This document shows, one piece after another, positions 8,794 through 16,563 of a DNA stretch of 63,997 nt (position 1 is its first letter; every line of letters begins with the position of its first letter). The stretch is from an uncultured Ruminococcus sp. (GTDB taxonomy: Bacteria > Bacillota > Clostridia > Oscillospirales > Ruminococcaceae). A program made the translations under genes and the position numbers. Below the pieces are notes generated by a model. That model was not told the DNA's origin and made no database searches. It was given only the letters and a program-made list of their open reading frames with translations. Location of the stretch: assembly GCA_946413815.1 (NCBI GenBank), contig CAMKMD010000018.1, positions 1 to 63,997 on the forward strand, in the 5' to 3' direction.

Positions 8794-9588
8794 TTAACCG
8801 ACAGTGAGCCTTTCAAGTCTGCTGCGGTCAATTCCGGCCTCGTTATAGACTACATCGGGAAGGCTGTCATAGTCCTCCTTTGCAAGCTTGTAGTAGTTTA
8901 TATAAAGGGTGTAGCCGAGCTCTGCGGGCTTTATGTCGCTGCGTCCGGCCATGAGCACCTTCAGCTCACCGGGGATCTCTGTATCGTCTGTAAGCAGGAT
9001 GGAGAGAGTAAGCTTTCCGTCGCCTGCTATGAAGGCCTGGCGGAAGCTCTCAAAGCTGTTGTCGCCGGCAGCCTCAAAGGGTATCATAGCGCTGTTATTG
9101 CCGAACCAGAGCTTGCCTTCCGGCATTACTTTCCTGATATAGGCAGCCGCCTCGCTGCAGAGCTCCTGCTCATGGATAATGAAGCCGTAGCCCTCGGATA
9201 CTGCTATATCTGTATTCTCCTTGCACATGAACATGAAGGGCCTTCCGTCCTCGTCCTCAAGGTCATACCATACATTGAGGTGGTCGGGCTTTTCGTCCCA
9301 GTACTCTCTCTGTACGTCGCGTCCGACAGCCCTGAACTCTCTGCCGTACTTCCTGCCGAGCTTATCTATGGCCTCCTGCTCCTTCGGAGAAATATCCACT
9401 CTTGCTTCCTTTGTACCGTCTGCGGCTGTCCCGGCTTCGCTGGCGGCAGATGTGTTTGCCGTTATCGTGTATACCTCTGCAACTGCGGCAGTCTCTGCCG
9501 GTGCATCGATGGTCGTGGTGGATTCAGTTACACCGCAGCCTGTAAGCAGTACAGCTGCTGCAAGTGTTGATAGGATTTTCTTATTCAT
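8794..9588 (-). CDS. Lipoprotein of unknown function, first of a tandem pair
   Basis: 264 residues. 'MNKKILSTLAAAVLLTGCG' is a signal peptide with an LTGC lipobox. An Ala/Thr-rich linker is followed by a domain homologous to the next gene ('SPKEQEAIDKLGRKYG', 'EGKLWFGNNSAM', 'NSFESFRQAF', 'YDSLPDVVYNE'). The pair arose by tandem duplication between malQ and glgP. Ligand or enzymatic role unknown. Confidence 0.85.
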   Translation of the reverse strand: MNKKILSTLAAAVLLTGCGVTESTTTIDAPAETAAVAEVYTITANTSAASEAGTAADGTKEARVDISPKEQEAIDKLGRKYGREFRAVGRDVQREYWDEKPDHLNVWYDLEDEDGRPFMFMCKENTDIAVSEGYGFIIHEQELCSEAAAYIRKVMPEGKLWFGNNSAMIPFEAAGDNSFESFRQAFIAGDGKLTLSILLTDDTEIPGELKVLMAGRSDIKPAELGYTLYINYYKLAKEDYDSLPDVVYNEAGIDRSRLERLTVG

Positions 9589-9714
9589 TATTATTATTCC
9601 TCTTTCTATTTAATAAAATACTCTATGTTTTCTTATTCTTTGTCCGCGCAGTGCTGTCAGCTCCGGCACAGCCTCAGATATGTCTGTATATCAGCGGTTT
9701 CCCGCAAATTGTCC

Positions 9715-11187
9715 TTACCTGTTGTACATTTTATTGAGCTTCTTTATATGCTTTGCAAGCTCCGGCGTAAAGTCCTCCGCATGGGTACGGAACTGCCAGT
9801 TGTTGCCTAAGGTGGAGGGGGTGTTCATCCTGTCGCTCTTCGGGCTGTCGAGGAAATCCTGTATCTGGGCACAGGCCACCTCTGCCACGCTGCCCCAGGC
9901 CGCCCTGATGACAGCCTCGGGTATCTCGCCCTTCTTCTTTACATTAAGGTAGCTCTTGGCAAAGCGCAGGGACTTCTTATCCAGAGAAGCCACCCAGCCG
10001 TTGAGAGTCTCATTGTCATGAGTGCCTGTATAGGCGAAGCAGTTGGTGGTGGTATAGTTATGGGGGAGATATCCGTTATCCCCGCCGGAAAATCCGAACT
10101 GCAATACCTTCATGCCCGGATAGCCGCACTTTGCGAGCATCTCATGGACCTCGGGCGTGAGGAAGCCTAAGTCCTCAGCTATGATATTCAGTCTGCCAAG
10201 CTTCTCCTCCGCTGCACGGAAGAGCTCATAGTCCGGCCCCTTCTTCCACTCGCCTACCGTGGCATCCTTGCTGCCGTAGGGTATGGCGTAGTAGCTCTCA
10301 AAGCCGCGGAAATGGTCGATGCGGACGACGTCGTAGGTCATGCAGGCGGACTTTATCCTGTCTATCCACCATTTGTAGCCGGTCTTCTTATGGTAATCCC
10401 AGTCATAGAGCGGATTGCCCCAGAGCTGGCCGGTAACGGCGTAGTCATCGGGGGGACATCCTGCAACACACACAGGACGGCGCTTCTTGTCGAGCCAGAA
10501 GAGCTTCGGCTGAGACCATACCTCAACGCTGTCAAGAGCGCAGTATATGGGGATATCGCCTATGATGCCAATTCCGGAATCGTTGGCGTACTTCTTCAGC
10601 TCCTTCCACTGGCGGTGGAACTGGAACTGGTTGAACTTGTAGAAGCCTATATCCTTCTTGAGTTCCTTCTTTATCTCGGCAATTGCCTTTGGCTTGTGCA
10701 TGGCAAGGGGGGTATCCCATTCATACCATGGCTTGCCGCCGTGGCGGAATTTCAGTGCCATGAAGAGGGCGTATTCCTCCAGCCAGGACTTGTTCGCATC
10801 GCAGAACTTCTTGTACTCCGGGAAGCGTGAGGGCTTGAAACGGGAATAGGCCACCCTCAGCACATCGAAGCAGCGGTCGTAGATAAGGCTGTAATCCACC
10901 TTGTCCGGGTCGCTCTCCCAGGTCAGGGATGCATACTCATGATGCTCGAGAAGGCCGTCATCCTCGAGAACACCGAAGTCGATGAAGTAGGGGTTCCCGG
11001 CGTGCACCGAGAAGGACTGATAGGGCGAATCGCCGTAGCTTGTCGGCGAAAGGGGAAGTATCTGCCAGTACCTGACACCGGCAGCTCTGAGAAAGTCTAC
11101 AAAGTCGTATGCACTTCTGCCCAGCTTGCCTATGCCGTACTCAGACGGCAGACTGGATATGTGCATCAGTATGCAGCTCTTACGCAT
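9715..11187 (-). CDS. malQ: 4-alpha-glucanotransferase (amylomaltase, GH77)
   Basis: 490 residues from the ATG at 11187, which has AAGGAG 9-14 bases upstream. Earlier in-frame codons up to 11511 lack a ribosome site and overlap the divergent membrane gene. GH77 marks include 'ILPLSPTSYGDSPYQSFS', 'DVVRIDHFRGFE' with the likely nucleophile Asp291, 'NIIAEDLGFLTPEV' with the acid/base Glu, and 'TGTHDNETL'. It transfers 4-alpha-glucan segments between maltodextrins and releases glucose, complementing the phosphorylase downstream. Gene order malQ, two lipoproteins, glgP suggests one operon, although 126 bp separate malQ from the first lipoprotein. Confidence 0.95.
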   Translation of the reverse strand: MRKSCILMHISSLPSEYGIGKLGRSAYDFVDFLRAAGVRYWQILPLSPTSYGDSPYQSFSVHAGNPYFIDFGVLEDDGLLEHHEYASLTWESDPDKVDYSLIYDRCFDVLRVAYSRFKPSRFPEYKKFCDANKSWLEEYALFMALKFRHGGKPWYEWDTPLAMHKPKAIAEIKKELKKDIGFYKFNQFQFHRQWKELKKYANDSGIGIIGDIPIYCALDSVEVWSQPKLFWLDKKRRPVCVAGCPPDDYAVTGQLWGNPLYDWDYHKKTGYKWWIDRIKSACMTYDVVRIDHFRGFESYYAIPYGSKDATVGEWKKGPDYELFRAAEEKLGRLNIIAEDLGFLTPEVHEMLAKCGYPGMKVLQFGFSGGDNGYLPHNYTTTNCFAYTGTHDNETLNGWVASLDKKSLRFAKSYLNVKKKGEIPEAVIRAAWGSVAEVACAQIQDFLDSPKSDRMNTPSTLGNNWQFRTHAEDFTPELAKHIKKLNKMYNR

Positions 11188-11262
11188 ATTAAACTCCTTT
11201 ATAAAACGTGTATATTCCAACGGCTGTCCGGCAACACTACCTGTATCAAAGGAGGTGCTGCC

Positions 11263-11661
11263 TTGAAGCCGGCTCAGTCGATCTTTACTTTTCTCATGGG
11301 ATTCTTTATCTACAGCCTTTTCGAGATAGCCACAAGGGGCTACACCCACTGGACTATGGCTCTCACCGGGGGCCTTGCCCTTTCTCTGCTGTATCATCTG
11401 AACCGCAGGCTCTCTCTCGGTCCGCTCCGCAGCAGTCTTTTCGGGGCGCTGATGATAACGGCCATAGAGTTCCCTGTCGGGCTCTTTGACAATATCCTTA
11501 TGGGCTGGCACGTATGGGATTACTCCGACGTGCCGCTGAATATTATGGGGCAGGTCTGCCCGCTGTATTCAGGTATATGGTTTCTGCTCTGCCTTCCGGC
11601 ATACTTTCTCTGCCGGAGGATAAGAAGGACCTTTACCAGCCCTCTTTCTTCAGCCCGCTGA
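11263..11661 (+). CDS. Small CmpB-like (putative ABC-transporter type IV) membrane protein
   Basis: 132 residues from a TTG start preceded by AAAGGAGGTG. The longer upstream reading frame overlaps malQ and lacks a good start. About four membrane segments are seen. The C-terminal half has 'GWHVWDYSDVPLNIMGQVC' and a following Trp, the signature of the CmpB-like putative ABC-transporter family. Transport activity for that family is not established here. It diverges from malQ, and its last 29 bases overlap the end of the convergent lipase gene. Confidence 0.75.
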   Translation: MKPAQSIFTFLMGFFIYSLFEIATRGYTHWTMALTGGLALSLLYHLNRRLSLGPLRSSLFGALMITAIEFPVGLFDNILMGWHVWDYSDVPLNIMGQVCPLYSGIWFLLCLPAYFLCRRIRRTFTSPLSSAR

Positions 11662-12961
11662 CGATGCCCGCATAGAACTCCCGGACATCAAAGCCCTCGA
11701 TGTTCTCGCGGAAGAGGTCTATCATATCGCCGTGGCTGATGCCTCTCTTCTTAGGGGCTGTAACGAAGGTATGTCTTCCGTGTATGGCCGACTCCTCCCA
11801 AACAAGGCCGTCGCTGCGGCCGTTGAGCTTCTTTATGAACATATATCCGATATTTAGCGGAGGACCTGCCGAGCCTGCACGGCTCATTACAGACATTACG
11901 CTGCGGTAGCTGACCTCCGGTGAATCGGGCATGAGCTCATCGTAGGAGGCAGCCTTCTTTGCGCTCAGGTCACGGACTCCGGCCATGAAGTCGGGGGCTG
12001 TGTCGCCGAGCTTTCTGAAAATACGGTTGTAGCGGGCAGCTATGAAGGATGCCACGCTGTCCGGCAGTTTGTCAAGGAGGTAATCCACCATGTCGCAGCC
12101 CTTATGGGGGGTGTTGATGGTGGTAAGTGTAGCCACATATTTATCCATACCGAGGCAGCTTATAGCATAGCGTGAATCAAGGCCGCCCTTGGAATGGGCG
12201 ATGATGTTCACCTTCTCCGCGCCTGTCTCCTGTATGACGCGGAGTATGGCCTTTTTCAGCTCCTGTGCGCTGTCTGCTACGGACATGGCGGACTGCTGGT
12301 CACCGTAGTATACCTGTGCGCCGTTGCGTATAAGGGTGGCGGGTACTCTGCCCCAGTAGTTGAGGAGCTGCCAGTCACGGAAGAATATGCCGTGTACCAT
12401 GAGTATGGGATACTTCGTTTTACATATCTCGCTCTCCGCACGGGAGCTCTCAAGCTCGAGCTTGTCCGCCTCGAAGACGTACTCCCTGCGGGCGGTCTTG
12501 TAGAGGCTGCGGAAGACGAAGAGGTTGAGGGCCGGACACCACCACAGACAGAGCAGCAGTATATAATCCCGGAGTTTCACCTGCTTTGAGCCGGAAGCCA
12601 CTCTCACAACTCCGGCAAACACCATAAGCGCCGAAGAGAGCAGCAGCATGGCCGAGGCTCCTATCTTGGCACCGACAGCCGCATCAGACTTTATAAGCCA
12701 GCATATCAGCACCACAAGACCGAGGAGAGCAGTAAAGCTGCCGAGCCATATAAGGTCCGCGCCCTTGTCGATACGCCTCAGGCGCGGGCTCTCCGTCTTT
12801 GCCCTGCCACCGCCGAAGATAAGGACGAGGAAGAACACAGAGAGGAGGACAGTGAGCACCGTCTTTACGGGCGTGCTTATGCCGAGGCTGCACCACAGGG
12901 GGATCAGTGAGACAAAGAGGGTGGTAAGTATGAGCTGAGGGAACAGATGCTTTCTTTTCAT
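11633..12961 (-). CDS. Membrane-anchored alpha/beta-hydrolase, lipase-like
   Basis: 442 residues if started at the ATG at 12961; a GTG at 12985 is an alternative and neither has a strong ribosome site. Four to five hydrophobic segments fill residues about 8-150. The hydrolase core follows: 'YPILMVHGIFFRDW' (oxyanion HG), 'VNIIAHSKGGLDSRYA' with nucleophile Ser in AHSKG, and 'TINTPHKGCD'. This is the lipase/PGAP1-type fold, expected to hydrolyse acyl esters. The substrate is unknown. The catalytic region probably faces outward, given the membrane-rich N-terminus, but topology is not certain. Confidence 0.8.
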   Translation of the reverse strand: MKRKHLFPQLILTTLFVSLIPLWCSLGISTPVKTVLTVLLSVFFLVLIFGGGRAKTESPRLRRIDKGADLIWLGSFTALLGLVVLICWLIKSDAAVGAKIGASAMLLLSSALMVFAGVVRVASGSKQVKLRDYILLLCLWWCPALNLFVFRSLYKTARREYVFEADKLELESSRAESEICKTKYPILMVHGIFFRDWQLLNYWGRVPATLIRNGAQVYYGDQQSAMSVADSAQELKKAILRVIQETGAEKVNIIAHSKGGLDSRYAISCLGMDKYVATLTTINTPHKGCDMVDYLLDKLPDSVASFIAARYNRIFRKLGDTAPDFMAGVRDLSAKKAASYDELMPDSPEVSYRSVMSVMSRAGSAGPPLNIGYMFIKKLNGRSDGLVWEESAIHGRHTFVTAPKKRGISHGDMIDLFRENIEGFDVREFYAGIVSGLKKEGW

Positions 12962-13022
12962 ATGCGTCACCAATAAAGTAAACACCGCAGGGCCCTCAGG
13001 CAGCGGTGATGTTTAAAGGGAA

Positions 13023-13050
13023 AGGCTGCTCCGATCACTCAGAACAGCCT
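13023..13050 (-). terminator. Terminator after the zinc-ribbon gene
   Basis: On the minus strand AGGCTG and CAGCCT arms close around an imperfect loop and are followed by TTTCCCTTT. Confidence 0.6.
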
Positions 13051-13056
13051 ATTGGA

Positions 13057-13491
13057 TTAATAGTTCTTGTTAGAATCAGCGTTGAAGAAATTATTGCTGC
13101 TTTCAGTATAGTAATCATTAGGCTCGAGAGACATGAAATCGTCATCCTCCATATCCGGCAGTCTTGCACCGCAGCGTCCGCAGAACTGGAAACGATCGTT
13201 TACCTCTGCATCGCACTTGGGGCAGATCTTGTAGCCACGGATACCGTTGAGCTCGAATCTCATCTTCTTGATTCTTCTGCGGCGGGTGTCGATGTCGTCG
13301 CAGAGAGCCTTCAGGGACGCAGGATCCTCGTTGGGATTCTTGTAGTACTTCTTACCGATATCGGTGAAGATCTCTACGATTCTCTCCTCCTCATACAGGA
13401 TCTTTCTTTTGAGGTTGCTGGCTTCGGACATACTTTTTGTCTTATCAGTAACGCCCTTGGAGACATCACCGATCTTATCAAGAATGCTCAT
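13057..13491 (-). CDS. Zinc-ribbon protein of unknown function
   Basis: 144 residues. An N-terminal helical region (about 1-85, rich in Lys/Glu and probably coiled) precedes a zinc ribbon with 'CPKCDAEV' and 'CGRCGARLP', two CxxC pairs about 14 residues apart. The tail is acidic and Asn/Ser-rich. Proteins of this design are common in Clostridia, but I cannot assign a role. The gene stands alone, with its own consensus promoter and terminator. Confidence 0.85.
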   Translation of the reverse strand: MSILDKIGDVSKGVTDKTKSMSEASNLKRKILYEEERIVEIFTDIGKKYYKNPNEDPASLKALCDDIDTRRRRIKKMRFELNGIRGYKICPKCDAEVNDRFQFCGRCGARLPDMEDDDFMSLEPNDYYTESSNNFFNADSNKNY

Positions 13492-13527
13492 TACACTCGC
13501 TCCTTTGAATAAAATATGTACAATCTC

Positions 13528-13556
13528 ATTATACTCTCCGGATTAGGCCTTGTCAA
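13528..13556 (-). promoter_or_regulatory. Consensus promoter of the zinc-ribbon gene
   Basis: Minus strand TTGACA (13551-13556), 17-base spacer, TATAAT (13528-13533). Confidence 0.85.
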
Positions 13557-13595
13557 GGGGATTTCAGAAAGTTATCTGTATTTTTTCCCTCTTCC

Positions 13596-14030
13596 TTACA
13601 TTTCGGAGATATCGTTTTCTGTGAGCTGGATTATGCCGCCCTTTGTGAGGGCCTCAGCAGCCATCTCGTTGTCGTCAACACGGATAACAAATGATACTGA
13701 CTTATCCGAAGCTCCTGTGAAGGCATAGAGGTATTCAAGGTTTACTCCCTCGCCGCCGAGGATATCAAGCACACGGCTGAGCTGTCCGGGTGAGTCGGGG
13801 ATGGATATGGTAACAACAGGTGTTACAGCGGCAGCATATCCGGCTGCCTTGATGGAATCAACTGCCTTGTCCGTATCGTTTACGATGATGCGAAGGATGC
13901 CGAAATCCTTGGTGTCGGCAAGGCTGAGAGCCCTGATGTTCACGCCGCTCTCCTTGAGTATCTTCATGACTCCGGCAAGCTGGTTGGGCTTATTGTCCAT
14001 AAATACTGAGATCTGTCTTACATCTGACAT
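13596..14030 (-). CDS. Tandem ACT-domain protein
   Basis: 144 residues forming two ACT domains: residues about 3-68 ('QISVFMDNKPNQLAGVMKIL') and about 70-140 ('TISIPDSPGQLSRVLDIL'). ACT domains bind small ligands, usually amino acids. It is the last gene of the iorA-iorB-paaK cluster, 55 bp after paaK, a pairing often seen in anaerobes. A role in sensing aromatic amino acids or their acids is inference. The ATG has AAGGAGG 8-14 bases upstream. Confidence 0.9.
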   Translation of the reverse strand: MSDVRQISVFMDNKPNQLAGVMKILKESGVNIRALSLADTKDFGILRIIVNDTDKAVDSIKAAGYAAAVTPVVTISIPDSPGQLSRVLDILGGEGVNLEYLYAFTGASDKSVSFVIRVDDNEMAAEALTKGGIIQLTENDISEM

Positions 14031-14085
14031 AATGTGTCCTCCTTGTGTTTGTTATTTCTTCCTGCTGCGGGCAGCAGGCTTCTTA

Positions 14086-15393
14086 TCAGTCATGCAGCTT
14101 ACGCCTGTCGATAACGCGTACAGCCTTGCCCTCGCTTCTTGTGATGGACTTTGGCGATACAAGATGCACCTTCGGGTTGATTCCGAGCATAGTCTTCATT
14201 GCACCGGCAAGCTTGCGCTCCTTGTCCTGGAGATCAGCTATCTTGTCGGAGAACTGATCGGGATTCATCTCAACATTGATATCGATGGTGTCAGTATTGT
14301 TCACACGGTCCACCTCGATGAGATAGTTCGGTGAGTATCCCTGCTCGATGAGTACCGTCTCGATCTGTGACGGGAATACGTTTACTCCGCGGATGATGAG
14401 CATATCATCGCTTCTGCCCATAGGCTTGGCCATCTTGATAAGTGTACGTCCGCATGAGCACTTCTTCCTTGAGAGCACGCAGAGGTCACGGGTACGGTAG
14501 CGCAGAAGCGGGAAGGCCTCCTTGTCGATGCTTGTGAATACAAGCTCGCCTACCTCGCCCTCGGGGAGGACTTCTCCCGTATCGGGATTGATGATCTCAG
14601 CGATGAAGTGATCCTCGTTGATGTGCATACCTGTCTGCTCGCTGCACTCAAAAGCAACACCGGGTCCGCTTATCTCGGTGAGGCCGTAGATATCGAATGC
14701 CTTGATGCCGAGGGACTTCTCGATGGAGCGGCGCATCTCCTCTGTCCATGGCTCAGCGCCGAAGATACCGGCCTTGAGCTTCAGGTCATCGGGGGTGAGC
14801 CCCATCTCGTGGATAGTCTCGCCTATGTATGCGGCATAGGAGGGAGTACAGCAGAGCACGGTGGCATTGAGGTCACGCATGAACTGTATCTGTCTCTCGG
14901 TATTTCCCGAACTCATGGGAAGTGTGAGAAGGCCCGCCTTGTGAGAGCCGCCGTTAAGGCCTGCACCTCCGGTGAAGAGGCCGAAGCCGTAGGCTACCTG
15001 ACATACATCCTCATTGGTGGCGCCGGCAGCAGTAAGAGCTCTTGCGCAGCAGTCCTCCCAGAGGTCTATGTCATGCTGTGTGTAGAAAGCAACTACACGG
15101 CGTCCTGTGGTGCCGCTGGTGGAGTGTATCCTTACACACTCAGAGAGCGGCTTCGCAAGCAGTCCGTAGGGGTAAGCATCACGGAGATCAGCCTTGGAGA
15201 TAAAAGGCAGCTTGTGAAGATCATCGGTGGACTTGATATCCTCCGGCTTCACGCCCTTCTCGTCCATAAGGTCGCGGTAATACTTCACGTTCTCATATAC
15301 GTGCTTTACCTGAGCCACAAGACGCTCGTCCTGCAGCTTCTTCATGTCTTCTCTCGAGGCACACTCGATCTCCTGATTCCAGTATCTTTCCAT
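14086..15393 (-). CDS. paaK: Phenylacetate--CoA ligase (aryl-acid CoA ligase)
   Basis: 435 residues from the ATG at 15393 (GAAGGAG 11 bases upstream); a TTG at 15402 is less likely. Adenylate-forming marks: 'SSTSGTTGRR'-type phosphate loop ('HSTSGTTGRRVVAFY'), 'DIYGLTEISGPGVAFEC', 'LRYRTRDLC' and the C-terminal 'SDDMLIIRGVNVFPSQIE'. It activates phenylacetate or indoleacetate with ATP and CoA. Together with IorAB this gives arylacetate to aryl-CoA to arylpyruvate, the route by which rumen bacteria make aromatic amino acids from arylacetates, or the reverse fermentative route. The direction is not decided by sequence. Confidence 0.92.
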   Translation of the reverse strand: MERYWNQEIECASREDMKKLQDERLVAQVKHVYENVKYYRDLMDEKGVKPEDIKSTDDLHKLPFISKADLRDAYPYGLLAKPLSECVRIHSTSGTTGRRVVAFYTQHDIDLWEDCCARALTAAGATNEDVCQVAYGFGLFTGGAGLNGGSHKAGLLTLPMSSGNTERQIQFMRDLNATVLCCTPSYAAYIGETIHEMGLTPDDLKLKAGIFGAEPWTEEMRRSIEKSLGIKAFDIYGLTEISGPGVAFECSEQTGMHINEDHFIAEIINPDTGEVLPEGEVGELVFTSIDKEAFPLLRYRTRDLCVLSRKKCSCGRTLIKMAKPMGRSDDMLIIRGVNVFPSQIETVLIEQGYSPNYLIEVDRVNNTDTIDINVEMNPDQFSDKIADLQDKERKLAGAMKTMLGINPKVHLVSPKSITRSEGKAVRVIDRRKLHD

Positions 15394-15441
15394 TGGTATC
15401 AAAACTCCTTCAATATAGTATAATGAGTGGTAATAATGTCA

Positions 15442-15927
15442 CTAATCTTTCCTTGCCGGATAACCGGTATGGATTCTGAATGCTTCCTCAAAGATGTCCT
15501 TTGAATACTCGTCAAGTGATATGTGTCCATAGTTTACGTGGCTTCCGTCCTGTTTCCACTCGCAAAGGAATATGCCCTCAATCCCCTGTTCATTCTTTCC
15601 TCTCTCGAGAGTGAAGCATCCCTTACCGCTGCCGTCATTCCTGTAGAATATGTACATGGCGTAGCAGAGGGGCGTTCTCTCCGGCTTCGGGAAGGTTATA
15701 TCAAGTGCGAACCAGTCATCAATGACATGGAAACTCTGCACCTTGAAATCCTCAGGGCTGTAGGGATTCTTTTCCTTCTTTTCGTCACACATACCATCAA
15801 ATATCTCATAGACCACATTCTTCTTTTCGGTCAGAGTGCCGATGAGATCACGTTTCTCATCAAACAGCACTGCCGGCAGAAAACCGTGCTCCAGAAAATA
15901 TACTATATCCAAAAAACTCTTGGTCAT
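15442..15927 (-). CDS. Unknown protein, paralogue of the upstream gene
   Basis: 161 residues, cytoplasmic, no signal peptide or membrane span. Clearly homologous to the next gene upstream: shared 'FLEHGFLPAVLF', 'KNPYSPEDFKV', 'LCYAMYIFY' and 'KGCFTLER'. The ATG has TAAGGAGC 7-13 bases upstream. The gene lies 21 bp after its paralogue and 48 bp before paaK. No domain recognised; no function proposed. Confidence 0.8.
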   Translation of the reverse strand: MTKSFLDIVYFLEHGFLPAVLFDEKRDLIGTLTEKKNVVYEIFDGMCDEKKEKNPYSPEDFKVQSFHVIDDWFALDITFPKPERTPLCYAMYIFYRNDGSGKGCFTLERGKNEQGIEGIFLCEWKQDGSHVNYGHISLDEYSKDIFEEAFRIHTGYPARKD

Positions 15928-15948
15928 AAGACTGCTCCTTATAATTTA

Positions 15949-16542
15949 TTATTCTTCCTCGTTTTCGTCGAATGTGACCTCGTCATCGGGGTCTGCATCA
16001 GCAACTGTCACGATAGTCTCGTCATTTGCAATGAAGCTCTCCGCCTCGGCCACGATCTTCTTCTGCTCAGGGTTGGCCTCCGAATGGATCTCGAAGGCAC
16101 GCTCGACAGGCGCATAGACACGTTTCGGATCGAAGTAGTCATGCTCGAATCTCTGTCCCTTGATATCCCATGAGCAGAGTATGCCCTTCTCGTCACCTTC
16201 CTCGGTGTCCGATCTTCTTTCAAGTGCATAGCAGCCCTTGCGGCTGAGGTTCCTGTCGAAGAAGATATACATACCGTAGCACAGGAATGCTTCCGGCGGG
16301 TGCGGAAAGAACACGTGGATAACCGACCAGACATTGTCCATCTGATAATACCTTACCATGAACTCCTCCTCGTAGAAGGGATTGTCACGCTCCATCTTCA
16401 CGCAGATATCGTTAAAGAGGACGTATACCGTATCCCTGCTCTGGTTGAGTTCGTCAATAAGATCCTGGTTATTGCTGAACAGCGCTCTCGGGAGAAAAAG
16501 GTGTTCAAAATTGTACATCATATCCATAAGCTGTTCGTCCAT
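15949..16542 (-). CDS. Unknown protein with acidic tail, paralogue of the downstream gene
   Basis: 197 residues. Residues about 1-150 match the downstream paralogue ('FEHLFLPRALF', 'RDNPFYEEEFMV', 'LCYGMYIFF', 'KGCYALERR'). The last 40 residues form a highly acidic Asp/Glu-rich tail absent from the paralogue. Start supported by GAAAGGAGAAGG. It sits 21 bp after the third lipoprotein of the triplet, in the ior/paaK cluster. Confidence 0.8.
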   Translation of the reverse strand: MDEQLMDMMYNFEHLFLPRALFSNNQDLIDELNQSRDTVYVLFNDICVKMERDNPFYEEEFMVRYYQMDNVWSVIHVFFPHPPEAFLCYGMYIFFDRNLSRKGCYALERRSDTEEGDEKGILCSWDIKGQRFEHDYFDPKRVYAPVERAFEIHSEANPEQKKIVAEAESFIANDETIVTVADADPDDEVTFDENEEE

Positions 16543-16563
16543 TGGTTCCTTCTCCTTTCACCA

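Noticed and set aside
11188..11511. 108 extra N-terminal codons for malQ
   Set aside because: They overlap the divergent CmpB-like gene, have no ribosome site, and GH77 enzymes begin near the ATG at 11187.
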